Assembly (NCBI GenBank): GCA_948567375.1 | Contig: OX419757.1 | Location: 64,604,001 to 64,668,000 of the forward strand | From: Lunularia cruciata | Lineage: Eukaryota; Streptophyta; Marchantiopsida; Lunulariales; Lunulariaceae | Length of the DNA stretch: 64,000 nucleotides | Direction of reading: 5' to 3' | In this document: positions 55,530 through 64,000 of the stretch, piece after piece | Numbering within the stretch: position 1 is the first letter of the stretch | Layout of the letters: every line of letters starts with the position of its first letter | Notes under the pieces: generated by a model | What the model was told of the DNA's origin: nothing | Databases searched by the model: none | The model's input: only the letters and a program-made list of their open reading frames with translations | Made by a program: the position numbers and the translations under genes

Positions 55530-57683
55530 TCATGTGGGTCTCCATGCATGTGTCTGGTTACTCTCAATGTACACCCCCCTGCCAACCTGAAGTAAAGAAT
55601 GAGGAAAGCCAATAAACTTGGGACAAGTTTCTACTCCTATCCACTGACTTGTTTTAAATCCTTCAGGCAGTTTCTGAAAATTCTTGCATTCTCGGATATG
55701 GACACTACGTATCAATTTTCCAGATTGGCCGGGCGGAAGGAAAGTTTCTAAATTTACACATCCTGTGAAGAAAAGGTATTTTAGGCTTTCAAAGCGACCT
55801 AGACACATTTGGTCGAATGAGCCCTGCGGAGCTTTGGACTCCTCAACATACAAACTATGTAGGTTTGTCAACTCTCCGAGGGATTCCAGGAGACCCTCGA
55901 AGTTTTCACTGTTGTGTATTGTTAAGTAACCCAAAAGAGGAAGTCTTTTGAGAATTTCAAACACGCCTTTGATAATTTCCCCACCTGAATACCTTATTCT
56001 CAAGACAACTAACGTGGTGAAACACGGTAATGCTGCCTGGAGTTCCTTGAACCTTCGTATGTCCGGAGCGTGGAGAGTTCTCAAACTACTCAAATGTCGT
56101 AGAGACTCAGGTACTTTCTCGAATATACCGCAATCGACTATTGATAAGTTGTCCAATGCGGTAAGTTGGCCAACGGACAAGGGAAGCCTATCAAACCTCT
56201 TGCAGTTCGTCACTCTCAACGTTGTAAGTGAAGTTAGTAATGCCAATGATTCGGGCAAGCATTCGATCTCTCCATCGTATATTTCTAGTGCTTTCAATCT
56301 TGTTAGCTGTCCTAAAGAGTCATCAACAATCGCACATTTGTGTATGCGCAAACTCTGGAGGGCCTTGAAGTAATTCAATAGAGGCCCCGGAAACATCTCA
56401 GAAGTTCCACATGTAGGCGGATATAGGTCTAGGTCCTCCAGTGCAGTTAGTTGACATACACTCTCCGCTGAAAACTCGATGGACTCAACTATCCTTAGCT
56501 GTTCTAGGGCTCCAAGTCCCCCTATACTCTCCGGTAAACACTTTAGACTCGAACAGTCAAATAACTGAAAATGTTTCAGAGCTCGTAATTGCCCTAGGGA
56601 CTCAGGGAGTGAGCTTAAACTACGGCAGTCAGATATATGCAAAAATTCAAGGTTTGGAAGACCACATCCCGAGAAATGGTCGCGTCTTGAACTGTCCCAT
56701 AGAGATTCAATGGTTCCCGATGTCACTGATGGTTGGATCTCACCTATGCTTTCCGGCAGCTCCGTCAGTTGGGGAATAGACGTCAACTGCAACGTCGTGA
56801 GAGATTGCAATGACCCCATTGAACTCGGCAGCCTTGCCAGAGTAGGTAGTTCTACTAGGACAAGTCTCTCGAGGTTCTCCAGGGATCCAAAGGACTCGCA
56901 CAACGATTGCAACCCCTTACACGACCGTATCTGAAGTCGGTCCAAGCGCTTGAGCCCACTGAAACCTTCAGGCAATGCTTTCAGAACCGTGCAATCCTCA
57001 ATACGTAGTCCTTCAAGGTTCTTCATCCCCCCGAAGCTGTCCGGCAATTCTGACAAGGAGTGAAGTCCCGCCAACTCTAAAACCTTGAGAGATTCCAGAG
57101 GACAAAAATCTTTTGGCGCAATGAAATATGCATCCGGACTTGGCCATGCCCTCAGACCAGAACATCTCCTCATAATCAGACTACTCAATGATCCAAGGCG
57201 CAAAAATGAAGACGGTAGCTTCTGTAAACTCGCGTTGTGGAGATGCAACGTCTCTAAATTTTGGAGACGACCGAAAGTATCTGGCAGGCTTGCCATGTTT
57301 GATGCGTCAAGCTGTAGAATTCGCAAGTTTCTCAGTCTGTGTATGTTATCAGGAAGTTGAACAGAATCGCACTTCTCCAGAAGGAGAACTGCCAGATGGT
57401 GAAGCCCCTCCACATCTTGGTCACGAATTGGCCACTTGCCACTGCTCCGCGGCCGCAAGTCCTCGCGACAATTAATCATGTGCAGTAGAGTGAGAGTCAA
57501 AGGAAATCGAACACTATCATCGGATTCAATAGTATTCACATTCGACATTCTCAACAGCCGTAAACTCTCCAACCTGGGAAATACGTTCCAGGGGATATTA
57601 GGAGCTTCTCCTTCAGATACTCCCCTCTGACACATTGGCACAGAAAGCACCTCCAGCGCCAAATTGGTGGTTGCTGTTCCTCT
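55530..57683 (-). CDS. Receptor exon 6: leucine-rich repeats
   Basis: About 717 codons, a single open frame with more than twenty LRRs of about 23-24 residues of the plant-NLR kind, for example LRILQLDASNMASLPDTFG and LEQLRIVESIEFSAESVCQ. It ends HAWRPT and a stop at 55530. There are no frame breaks over 2.15 kb, in strong contrast to the decayed transposons around it. This indicates that the 3' part of the gene is, or recently was, under selection. The LRR would sense ligand or guard self-proteins. Confidence 0.9.
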   Translation of the reverse strand, partial: RGTATTNLALEVLSVPMCQRGVSEGEAPNIPWNVFPRLESLRLLRMSNVNTIESDDSVRFPLTLTLLHMINCREDLRPRSSGKWPIRDQDVEGLHHLAVLLLEKCDSVQLPDNIHRLRNLRILQLDASNMASLPDTFGRLQNLETLHLHNASLQKLPSSFLRLGSLSSLIMRRCSGLRAWPSPDAYFIAPKDFCPLESLKVLELAGLHSLSELPDSFGGMKNLEGLRIEDCTVLKALPEGFSGLKRLDRLQIRSCKGLQSLCESFGSLENLERLVLVELPTLARLPSSMGSLQSLTTLQLTSIPQLTELPESIGEIQPSVTSGTIESLWDSSRRDHFSGCGLPNLEFLHISDCRSLSSLPESLGQLRALKHFQLFDCSSLKCLPESIGGLGALEQLRIVESIEFSAESVCQLTALEDLDLYPPTCGTSEMFPGPLLNYFKALQSLRIHKCAIVDDSLGQLTRLKALEIYDGEIECLPESLALLTSLTTLRVTNCKRFDRLPLSVGQLTALDNLSIVDCGIFEKVPESLRHLSSLRTLHAPDIRRFKELQAALPCFTTLVVLRIRYSGGEIIKGVFEILKRLPLLGYLTIHNSENFEGLLESLGELTNLHSLYVEESKAPQGSFDQMCLGRFESLKYLFFTGCVNLETFLPPGQSGKLIRSVHIRECKNFQKLPEGFKTSQWIGVETCPKFIGFPHSLLQVGRGVYIESNQTHAWRPT

Positions 57684-60600
57684 CTGCAAAATAGATATTG
57701 AAGTTTACATCAATAACCACAAATGTTCGTCAACTCCCCCTATAATAAAAATGTGAACAACTTGAGTGTTTCAAATTCCTCAGCTTCCTTAAGCTAGATT
57801 GTGACTAATCTCTTCTGCAAAGCTAAATTTTCGAAAACAAAAGTTTCCATGGTTTACCTTGCATTCCATCACTAGAAATTCAATATCTTCCTGCTTCCAC
57901 AGACCCCTACACATCTTCAGTTTCTCACTCGGAGGCCTAGAAATATTCTGGCCCATAGCTCTGAGCTGGGCATGGATATAGACTCTCCATGGCAATCGTC
58001 CTTCTTGTCCACCAGCACCCCCATAGTCTTTCCTCATGCGGATCAGAGATCTCTGCACTAGGTTCTGCAACTCGATCTCGACTGCCATTCCCCGTGATTG
58101 AGGATTCCATGCCGCTTTGAACACATCCAGATCATATTTCCCAATACAGGGACCATCAATATCAAAGGAGGTCAAGTCTAGGAATCTTCCTTGTTCTGCG
58201 GAACCCAGACCATCGAAACTCAGTCTCAATTTCTTCCAAAGTATGTCATTCACACTCCCCCCGAGAGACTCTGCTGCACACAACTTCTCCACTGCTCCCT
58301 TCCATATCGAGATGTCCTTTTCACCTCGTAAGTGACCTCCAATCACCTCTAGAGTAAGTGGTAACCCATCACATTTACTCACGACTTCCTTCACCAATTT
58401 CTCAGGAATTTGGTTTAGAATTGATCCATCGACATTAGCTGTAAACAGTTTCTCCGCATCTTCATCGGATAGGAAAGGAACAAGATATGTAACAAAACCA
58501 AGCATGGCCTTTTGTATGCGAGACGTGACAATCAGCCGGCTACCATCGCCGAAGTGACTTGGTTTTAGAAAGAGTTCAATTTGCTTTTCACTCTCGACAT
58601 CATCCAACACCAACAAGACTTTACTATTCTGTACAAGCGTCCAGAACTCGTCAACGTTCCGCAACGGCATCCTTCTTCCTCTCCCTGTGTATAAGTCAAT
58701 ACCAACCAAGCCGTCCAGTATGTGTGAACTTAACGTCTGCTTGCCCACTTCCACAAACCACACGTAATCAAACAGAGATTGAATCTTCATGAGAACTTGT
58801 TTAGCAAGGGTGGATTTTCCAATACCACCCATGCCTACCAGCTGCAGTGCCAATCGTGACTTCTTGGAGGACTCCAATTCAAGCCTTTGTACTACGCGAG
58901 TTATGCGTTCGGGCATGTCTATCATGACCACAGGTAGTTGAAGAGAACGCTCCTGGTGTGCAATCTGTTCCTCCTGAGAAAGTCCGATAAAATGTCAAGT
59001 TGCTATTTCTCAAAACTTGGTCAATCAGTCGATTTGAGCTTCTGATTCAAGATTGTGATTCAGTTCAACCTACTGTTTGTCATATATTCAGGGTACACCC
59101 GTTCGTTCAAACACGGTTCAGCACCCACTTAATACTGGATAAGACATGACGATGTATAAGTAGAAAATCCCTCATAACCATCATTCACACCTAGAGGTGA
59201 CCAAACTCTCCTCTTACTTCGTAATTACTGTTTGTGAATACAGAAATGATTATCAAGTTTTCGTGCAGTTTGATCCTACACAGTCTTAGACATTTCGTCA
59301 AAGGCTCCCATCCATGCACCGATGTGCTGTAGATCTTGCTGCAACTGCGGCATCAAGATTCAAGAAGTCTTTAACATAAATACTTGCTTTTTATCTCGGA
59401 GCAGGGTCGAACCTCTCTAAGAACACGATTCATGAAGTGATTATCCCATCAATGTCAGAACGCTTCTTCTCTTGACATATAAAAATCATCACTATTTGTA
59501 GTTACCTATGTATAATATGGTTATGGGAGCAGAAGCCGTTCGCAGGCTGGGAGATCCATACCAAAGTAGGTTAAATGTTGTTAACTAGGTATCACATTGT
59601 GTAACAGAGGTAAGTGAGTGAGCTCTTTGATCCATTTAACACATATTTTACCTGCGATGATCGAATCAGATGCATCTCTGGAAATTTGTGCTACTACTTG
59701 GAGCATACCTCTTCTTTGCATATGGTTCTCAGAAATTCGTCCAGACGCAAAAAGTTTGTCGATTTCCGATCTTTAGGTCTGCAGATGCTAAAATGATCTT
59801 CACCAGGAATGACAGAGAAATATCCATCTCTGACACCGTGCCTAGCAGATGCTTCTGGCGTCACAAGATCCGAAGTACGTGTCCATCGAAAAAATCTCCT
59901 AACCTGTAAACAAGGACAATAAAATATGACACATATCATTAGGGTGTTGCAAACAACCAATACGCGTGGCACAAAGGAATTTTATTTCACCTTGGAGAAT
60001 AATGTAACATACTCTCTGTAGTATCTTCATCCGGGCGTATCCTATTCGTGAAAGTAAGTGTAGAGATAAAAGAACTCACTAGATCTATTTGAAATGTCCG
60101 CGAACATGCAGAATACGTCTACGAGGCCTCTCTAACAATTCAAGAGCAATAAACTTCGATAATACTTACAGGATTTAGAGTCCAGTTCCGCGTATCCGTC
60201 TCATTGGCTTCACATACACCAGCTGTCTTCCAACCATGGCTACCACATAATGTTGCAAAACTGGCATTTACTCTCCCTGCTTCTAAACAGAGCAGTTCCA
60301 GGTATGCGAACAAGGGACTTGTTCTTTTTGATTTTCCTTTCCTTGCAATAGGAGAACCTGAGTGGGCCGTGGCGTAGAAGAATGCGCCTTTCAAGTTTCC
60401 CATGAACCGCAAAAATGGATAGCTATGTATGTCGGGATGTTTTCCCCTCTCACCAAAATCGTCAGCTCTCAAGCAAACTTCTTTCAGCACTAAGCCCCCA
60501 ACACAGTGGCCTACGAGTACTACCGGACAAGTTTGTCCCACCATCGCGAGTGACACAAGTGATCTCACGAGATTCTCTCCGATTGCGTACATATCCATCC

Positions 60601-61375
60601 GACCTTTCTTCTCACTTTGGTGGATGCTTGCATCGTATGCAACTGCAAGTATACGAGCCTGGGGGAAAGATTCAGCGAGCAACCTGTTCAGAGAGCATGT
60701 GGGGTGTTCCTCCCGTCTCCAACAGCGTAGATATGCATCCCCGTCATCAGTTGGTTGGAAACCATGGAATAGTACAATGTCAAGGCTGATCGCACCATTC
60801 TCGGGGACGTGAAGTTGGTAAACCTCATCACACAGCTGCCGAGCAGAGACACACACACATTTTAAAAGGAAGTTCACCTTTGATGTCAAGAAAGTAAACT
60901 TACGAGAAGTTCTCTAACAGTTGTAGAAAAGCACGCTGTTGTTCTGGATCTAGTTTGCTATTCAGCATATTTGAGTATCGATCAACATGCTCTAGTATTG
61001 GGACAATATTTCTTTGCAAACCACTTAGCCCCTCAACTTGGTCATTGGTGAAAAATTGGAGACAAAATTGGCACCACGACTATCCTTGGCAACCATTAAC
61101 GAGTTCAAGTGCTACGTCGGACCAAGAAGTGGAGATAGCTTGCTTTTGTTCCAAACAGAATTGACTTCTCGTACTCTTTTGTTCTCAGGTTGGTCACAAA
61201 GCAGAGCAAACCTAAGGCAGAGTGTTTCCTTATGCACGTAGTGTGGGACATTCAGATTTATTTGGATATTGATGGCTCATGGGAATGAGCGTGGAATACG
61301 GAGACATACCTTCTCGCACTTTGAGGATTGCAAGTCCAACGTCTGAGTCTCCACATGTGAACTGGATGTTGCCAT
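55530..61375 (-). CDS. Alpha/beta-hydrolase NB-ARC LRR immune receptor gene, about six exons
   Basis: Proposed exons on the minus strand: 61375-61310, about 61079-60904, 60835-60170, 59903-59709, 58973-57858 and 57683-55530. All but the second join in phase with good GT/AG sites. The product would be a cytoplasmic NLR: N-terminal helical segment, SERAC1-like alpha/beta hydrolase, nucleotide-binding switch, LRR sensor. Hydrolase-NLRs are a known class in liverworts and other non-seed plants; they are presumed to sense pathogen effectors and trigger defence. Oddities: an in-frame TAG in or before exon 2, a one-base phase conflict between exons 2 and 3, Cys at the hydrolase nucleophile position and an altered MHD motif. 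It may be functional with different splicing, or recently damaged at the 5' end. Confidence 0.82.
57858..58973 (-). CDS. Receptor exon 5: NB-ARC domain
   Basis: 372 codons in phase. Motifs in order: P-loop GMGGIGKST (58835-58809), Walker B KVLLVLDDV, RNBS-B GSRLIVTSR, GLPL as CDGLPLTLEVIGG, and the MHD region as VYIHAQLRAMGQN (57983-57945), where Met-His-Asp is Ile-His-Ala (57977-57969). The lysine and serine/threonine of the P-loop are intact, so ADP/ATP binding is expected. An acceptor at 58974 and a donor at 57857 fit well. The exon joins in frame to the LRR exon. Confidence 0.9.
59709..59903 (-). CDS. Receptor exon 4: end of the hydrolase with catalytic His
   Basis: 65 codons between a TTTACAG acceptor and a GTATGC donor, phase 0 at both ends. 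GEDHFSICRP carries the probable catalytic His (codon 59796-59794), at the position it has in SERAC1-like hydrolases. The exon ends LRTICKEE. It is flanked by a 266-bp intron upstream and a 735-bp intron downstream. Confidence 0.75.
60170..60835 (-). CDS. Receptor exon 3: alpha/beta-hydrolase domain
   Basis: 222 codons after a CAG acceptor. The domain starts LCDEVYQLHVPENG, with the first strand and oxyanion turn in LDIVLFHGFQ. The nucleophile elbow is VVLVGHCVGGLVLKEV: the G-x-S-x-G pattern has Cys (codon 60507-60505) in place of Ser. A strand, ATAHSGSPIA, and a helix follow. The exon ends TLNP before GTAAGT at 60169. The fold resembles SERAC1/lipase-like hydrolases. With Cys at the elbow it may be inactive as an esterase, use Cys, or serve as an interaction module. 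Confidence 0.85.
60904..61079 (-). CDS. Receptor exon 2 (helical N-terminal segment, boundaries uncertain)
   Basis: The minus strand reads FTNDQVEGLSGLQRNIVPIL and LNSKLDPEQQRAFLQLLENF, an amphipathic helical segment, and then a GTAAGT donor at 60903. The frame is open further upstream (STSWSDVALELVNG) but is closed by TAG at 61082-61080. The exon may start right after that TAG, or the stop may be a true lesion. The donor is in phase 2 while exon 3 starts in phase 0, so a one-base problem exists here. The copy at 63.3-63.55 kb has a related, also damaged, sequence. Confidence 0.5.
61310..61375 (-). CDS. Receptor exon 1 (22 codons)
   Basis: ATG at 61375-61373 begins MATSSSHVETQTLDLQSSK; the exon ends at a GTATGT donor at 61309. 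The start is supported by the inverted paralogous fragment at 62884-62949, which preserves the same 66-bp open exon, ATG and donor. Confidence 0.65.
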
Positions 61376-61688
61376 AGATAACTATCTGTATCTCAAGTGC
61401 GTTCAGCTTCCAACCCAGACAATCTCATGAAAGCATGCGCATTCCTTCAGTTCCTCAGGAATCGACCATAGTCACATATCACTTCCTGTCCAAGGATGAT
61501 CCACATTGCATTGGGGCCCTGTTCTTCGTTAAGTTGCCAATCGCTGGGGTGGTATAGAGAAATTGCACTGTACATACTCTGTACACCTCCCCTCACACAC
61601 TAGAGGATAGAGGCCTAAACCAACTAAAGAATCAAGCTAATCGTCCTTCTGGAGAAAGTTGAAAGACGACAGAACATGGAACTTCCTT
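61376..61688 (-). promoter_or_regulatory. Presumed promoter/5' region of the receptor gene
   Basis: About 310 bp between the start codon and the upstream hydrolase pseudogene. A weak TATA-like ctctatac is seen on the minus strand near 61560. No stronger regulatory site is visible. Assigned by position only. Confidence 0.3.
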
Positions 61689-61689
61689 T

Positions 61690-62115
61690 CAGGTGAGAAG
61701 TCCTACAAGCGTATTGAGTACTTGCAGTCCCCTCTCATGTGGACCGAAAAGTCGAACGGTACGCCAAAGTGAGATAAGCAATTCCACCAGATTCTCTCCG
61801 ATTGCGTGCATATTCATCCCACCTTTCTTCCCACTGTCGTCAATGCTTGCATCTGCAACTGCAAGTATACGAGCCTTGGAAATGATTCGGCCGGCAAATT
61901 GCTCACACCGCATGTGGGGTCTTCTTCCCGTCTCCAACAGCATAAATATGAATCCGCGTGATACTTTGATTGGAGAAAGGTGAATAGTACGATGTATGCA
62001 AGAAGTTGGTAAACTTTCATCAAACACGTGGCAAGCAGGTATACAGGACCATTTAAGTAAAGAGGAAAAAACGTCTTCACTCGCAGTCGCGTCAGAAAAG
62101 TCGCGTTTTCACTCA
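61690..62115 (-). pseudogene. Hydrolase-NLR exon 3 fragment
   Basis: Minus-strand pieces in two frames (YLCCWRREEDPTCG; ARILAVADASIDDSGKKGG; NMHAIGENLVELLISL) match exon 3 of the neighbouring gene. Frameshifts occur, the elbow motif and everything downstream are missing, and upstream sequence has been replaced. It is a decayed tandem relative. Confidence 0.85.
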
Positions 62116-62194
62116 CAGTCACGTTTTCTCGAGTAAAGAGGAAAAACCGATTGCGGAGGATAACAAGAAGAACTGACCATCAAGTACAAGGAAA

Positions 62195-62700
62195 AAAAAA
62201 GAAAAAAGAAGAAGAAGAAGGTAACATGGGCTGAGCCCCAATAGAGTCTCTATGCACTACTGCACCTAAAATATCAGAGACATGCAAATAGTACACACAA
62301 CGGGAGCATCGGAAGAAATATCATCTAATGTGATTGCTCTCCTATGGATTGCACCAACCACTGCACTCTATAGAGCTATGCACACACCCTGTCTAAAATA
62401 TGCTATAAAATATAAGAGTGAGAGTGGTACCCCTTACGCCTATCATGATAAGCTCTCGCGCACTCCTTGACAAATGTGTCAAATGTCGTGTCCATCGCTC
62501 CATATAACTCCAAGGCTAGAGGAACAAAGAGGTGACATCGCTGCATGCCCCTATACTTGGAGACCTTGTGACCTGCTCCTGCACTCGCTGCCCATCTAGG
62601 GGGATGGGTAGTCACCCTTCCGAAATTGTATCCCGTGTAGGTCCGTAACCCACGACATCCACTATTGTCACCTGATCATCTCTAACCAAATATAAGTCTG
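62195..62700 (-). mobile_element. LINE 3' end
   Basis: Matches 47840-48300 in the same orientation (shared tgcgcactccttgacaaatg and flanks). On the plus strand it is preceded by an A-rich tract with (gaa) repeats at 62189-62220. A truncated LINE insertion between receptor fragments. Confidence 0.82.
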
Positions 62701-63028
62701 CCCTTGGATAACAAGAAGAAGGGGAGGACTTATCAAGTTGTACAATGATACAAATTAAGGGAAGTTAAAATATCGTTTAGCTCCAAGTGTCGAACTGCAC
62801 ATTAATAATCGTAGCTGGGTGCTGCTTCGGAAGCAGGGAAAGATGTGTAAAGCGCACCATCACAATAACCCATTCGAGGCAACATGACAACATCCTGTTC
62901 ACATGAGGAGACTCGGACGTTGGGCTTGCAATCCCCAAAGTGCGAGAAGGTATGTATACGTACTCCGAGCTCATGCCCATGAGCCATCAATATCCAAATC
63001 AGTATGAATGTCTCATACTACGTGCATA

Positions 63029-63124
63029 AGGAAGCACTTTGCCTTAGGTTTGCTTTGCTTTGTGAGCAACCTGAGAACAAAAGGAAGCACTCTGCCTTAG
63101 GTTTTCTCTGCTTTGTGAGCAACT
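63029..63124 (+). repeat. About 52-bp tandem duplication in the intron
   Basis: A block from gaagcactttgccttagg through tgtgagcaacctgagaacaaaag is repeated once in tandem (63029-63080 and 63081-63124). The 61-kb gene has a single copy. Confidence 0.8.
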
Positions 63125-63280
63125 TGCATAGCTTGGATATCTTAGGTGCAATAGGGCAGATTTCTCATATAGACTCTATTGGGGCTTAGACCCATTTTAC
63201 CTTTTTTGTCTTTCCCTTGTACGGCTTGATGGAGTCTTCCCATCCTTCATTTTTTCTACGCAGTTGCCTTCTTCTCTCTT
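63125..63280 (+). mobile_element. LINE-tail insertion in intron 1 of the inverted copy
   Basis: Homologous to the reverse of 47690-47890 (aatagggcagatttctcata; ggagtcttcccatcctt). The 61-kb gene lacks it. The insertion is bracketed by ctttgtgagcaa at about 63110-63121 and 63279-63290, which could be a target-site duplication. Confidence 0.75.
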
Positions 63281-63587
63281 TGTGAGCAATCGAAGAACAA
63301 AAGAGTACAAGAAGTCAGTTCTATTTGGAGAACAAAAGCAAGCTATCTCCACTTCTTGGTCCAATGGAGATCTTGAATCAATGTTTGTCACTAATTTTTT
63401 ACCAATGACCAAGTTGAAGAGCTAAGTGGTTTGCAAAGACATTTTGTCTCAATACTAGAGCATGTTGATCGATACTCAAATATCCTAAAGAGCAAACTAG
63501 ATCTAGAACAACAACATGCTTTTGTACAATTGTTGGAGAACTTCTCTTAAGTTTTCTTTCTTGACATCAAAGGTGAATTCCTCTTAA

Positions 63588-63604
63588 ATGTGTGTGTGTG
63601 TGTC
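63588..63604. repeat. (GT)n microsatellite before the exon 3 acceptor
   Basis: A short GT run lies just upstream of the acceptor; the active gene has a shorter run at the same place. Confidence 0.8.
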
Positions 63605-63727
63605 TCTGCATGGCAGTTGTGTGATGAGGTATATAAACTTCACATCCCCAAGAATGGTACAATCAGCCTAGACATTGTACTATCCCATGGTTGACATGTA
63701 GGAAGCAGAGAAAGATGTGTAAAGCAC

Positions 63728-64000
63728 GCCCTTGCAGTTACATGCTTACAAACATATCCAATCTTATTAGGCCAACCTTATATTATTGGACTCAAGATAA
63801 AGACCAAGGTTTTGAATGATGGATCTGCAGATGCCTGTATAAGGAGAAGGGATGGCACAAAAGTGGTCTAGTTCTTGACTATTTGTGCTAACCATCACAA
63901 GAAAGAACAAATTGAGAGATGTGTCCTAACATAGGATAAGGAGGGAGTTTGTTGATCTTCTTTTGATGAAGGGGACTTTTAGAAGGTGCCACTACAAAGT
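63728..64000. other. Noncoding, nothing recognised
   Basis: No gene or repeat identified up to the window end. Confidence 0.4.

Larger units (their letters stand above)
62829..63727 (+). pseudogene. Inverted copy of the receptor's first exons, flanked by 27-bp direct repeats
   Basis: Plus-strand copy of the 61375-60780 region. Exon 1 at 62884-62949 is intact (MTTSCSHEETRTLG) with its GTATGT donor. The exon 2 area at 63300-63550 has frame damage and lacks the GT donor. The exon 3 start at 63617 (LCDEVYKLHIPKNG) runs into a stop after about 20 codons. The fragment lies between direct repeats at 62829-62855 and 63701-63727 (ggaagcag, then gaaagatgtgtaaagc). Exon 3 sequence ends at the right repeat. 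Confidence 0.82.

Noticed and set aside
55948-56373. Plus-strand frames opposite the LRR exon
   Set aside because: Antisense shadows of a repetitive LRR coding sequence.
1-64000. tRNA, rRNA, CRISPR arrays and organellar inserts
   Set aside because: None recognised on reading both strands; short internal repeats are all retroelement- or LINE-related.

Overview
This window is nuclear DNA of a land plant, almost certainly a non-seed plant. Most of it is layered, decayed retrotransposons: several Ty3/gypsy families and one LINE family. The only gene-like host locus, at 55.5-61.4 kb on the minus strand, is an immune-receptor gene with an alpha/beta-hydrolase N-terminus, an NB-ARC domain and leucine-rich repeats. 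Hydrolase-NB-LRR receptors are known from liverworts and other non-seed lineages and are not a seed-plant class. I cannot fix the species from sequence alone. Nothing bacterial, organellar or CRISPR-like is present.

Layout. 0-3.3 kb: 3' half of a gypsy element (family A, copy A1) with reverse transcriptase end, RNase H, integrase, an integrase tail ending in a PHD finger, and an LTR. 3.3-12.1 kb: a long decayed gypsy element (family B) with gag, protease, RT, integrase, an extra 3' coiled-coil reading frame and a 3' LTR. 12.1-14.3 kb: a gypsy RT fragment and an inverted family B copy. 14.9-19.15 kb: a LINE scrap, a family A LTR and family A gag-protease (A2). 19.2-25.7 kb: family C gypsy, with the longest intact retroelement frame (gag-protease, 623 codons). 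25.7-30.9 kb: family D gypsy on the minus strand. 31-33.8 kb: noncoding and pyrimidine-rich sequence. 33.8-39.2 kb: family A on the minus strand (A3; RT to PHD and LTR) with a LINE piece inside the LTR. 39.2-42.95 kb: family A gag-protease followed by a decayed C5-cytosine DNA methyltransferase domain (A4). 42.95-44.8 kb: family B and family A fragments. 44.8-47.7 kb: AT-rich sequence without genes. 47.7-50.9 kb: LINE, minus strand. 51.4-54.9 kb: an old duplicated noncoding segment. 55.5-61.4 kb: the receptor gene. 61.7-63.7 kb: two partial relatives of its 5' exons, one of them inverted, plus LINE ends.

The most interesting reading concerns family A. The copies carrying gag-protease-methyltransferase and the copies carrying RT-integrase-PHD share LTR sequence. 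A complete family A element may therefore have encoded both a DNA-methylation writer (C5 methyltransferase) and a histone reader (PHD finger). No single copy here carries both, so the link is inferred. The receptor gene is the second highlight: its hydrolase elbow has Cys where the nucleophile Ser is expected, its MHD motif is changed, and its 5' coding region shows a stop and a splice-phase conflict.

All element coordinates are approximate to tens of bases unless a terminus is stated. Exon boundaries come from splice-site consensus and reading phase only.
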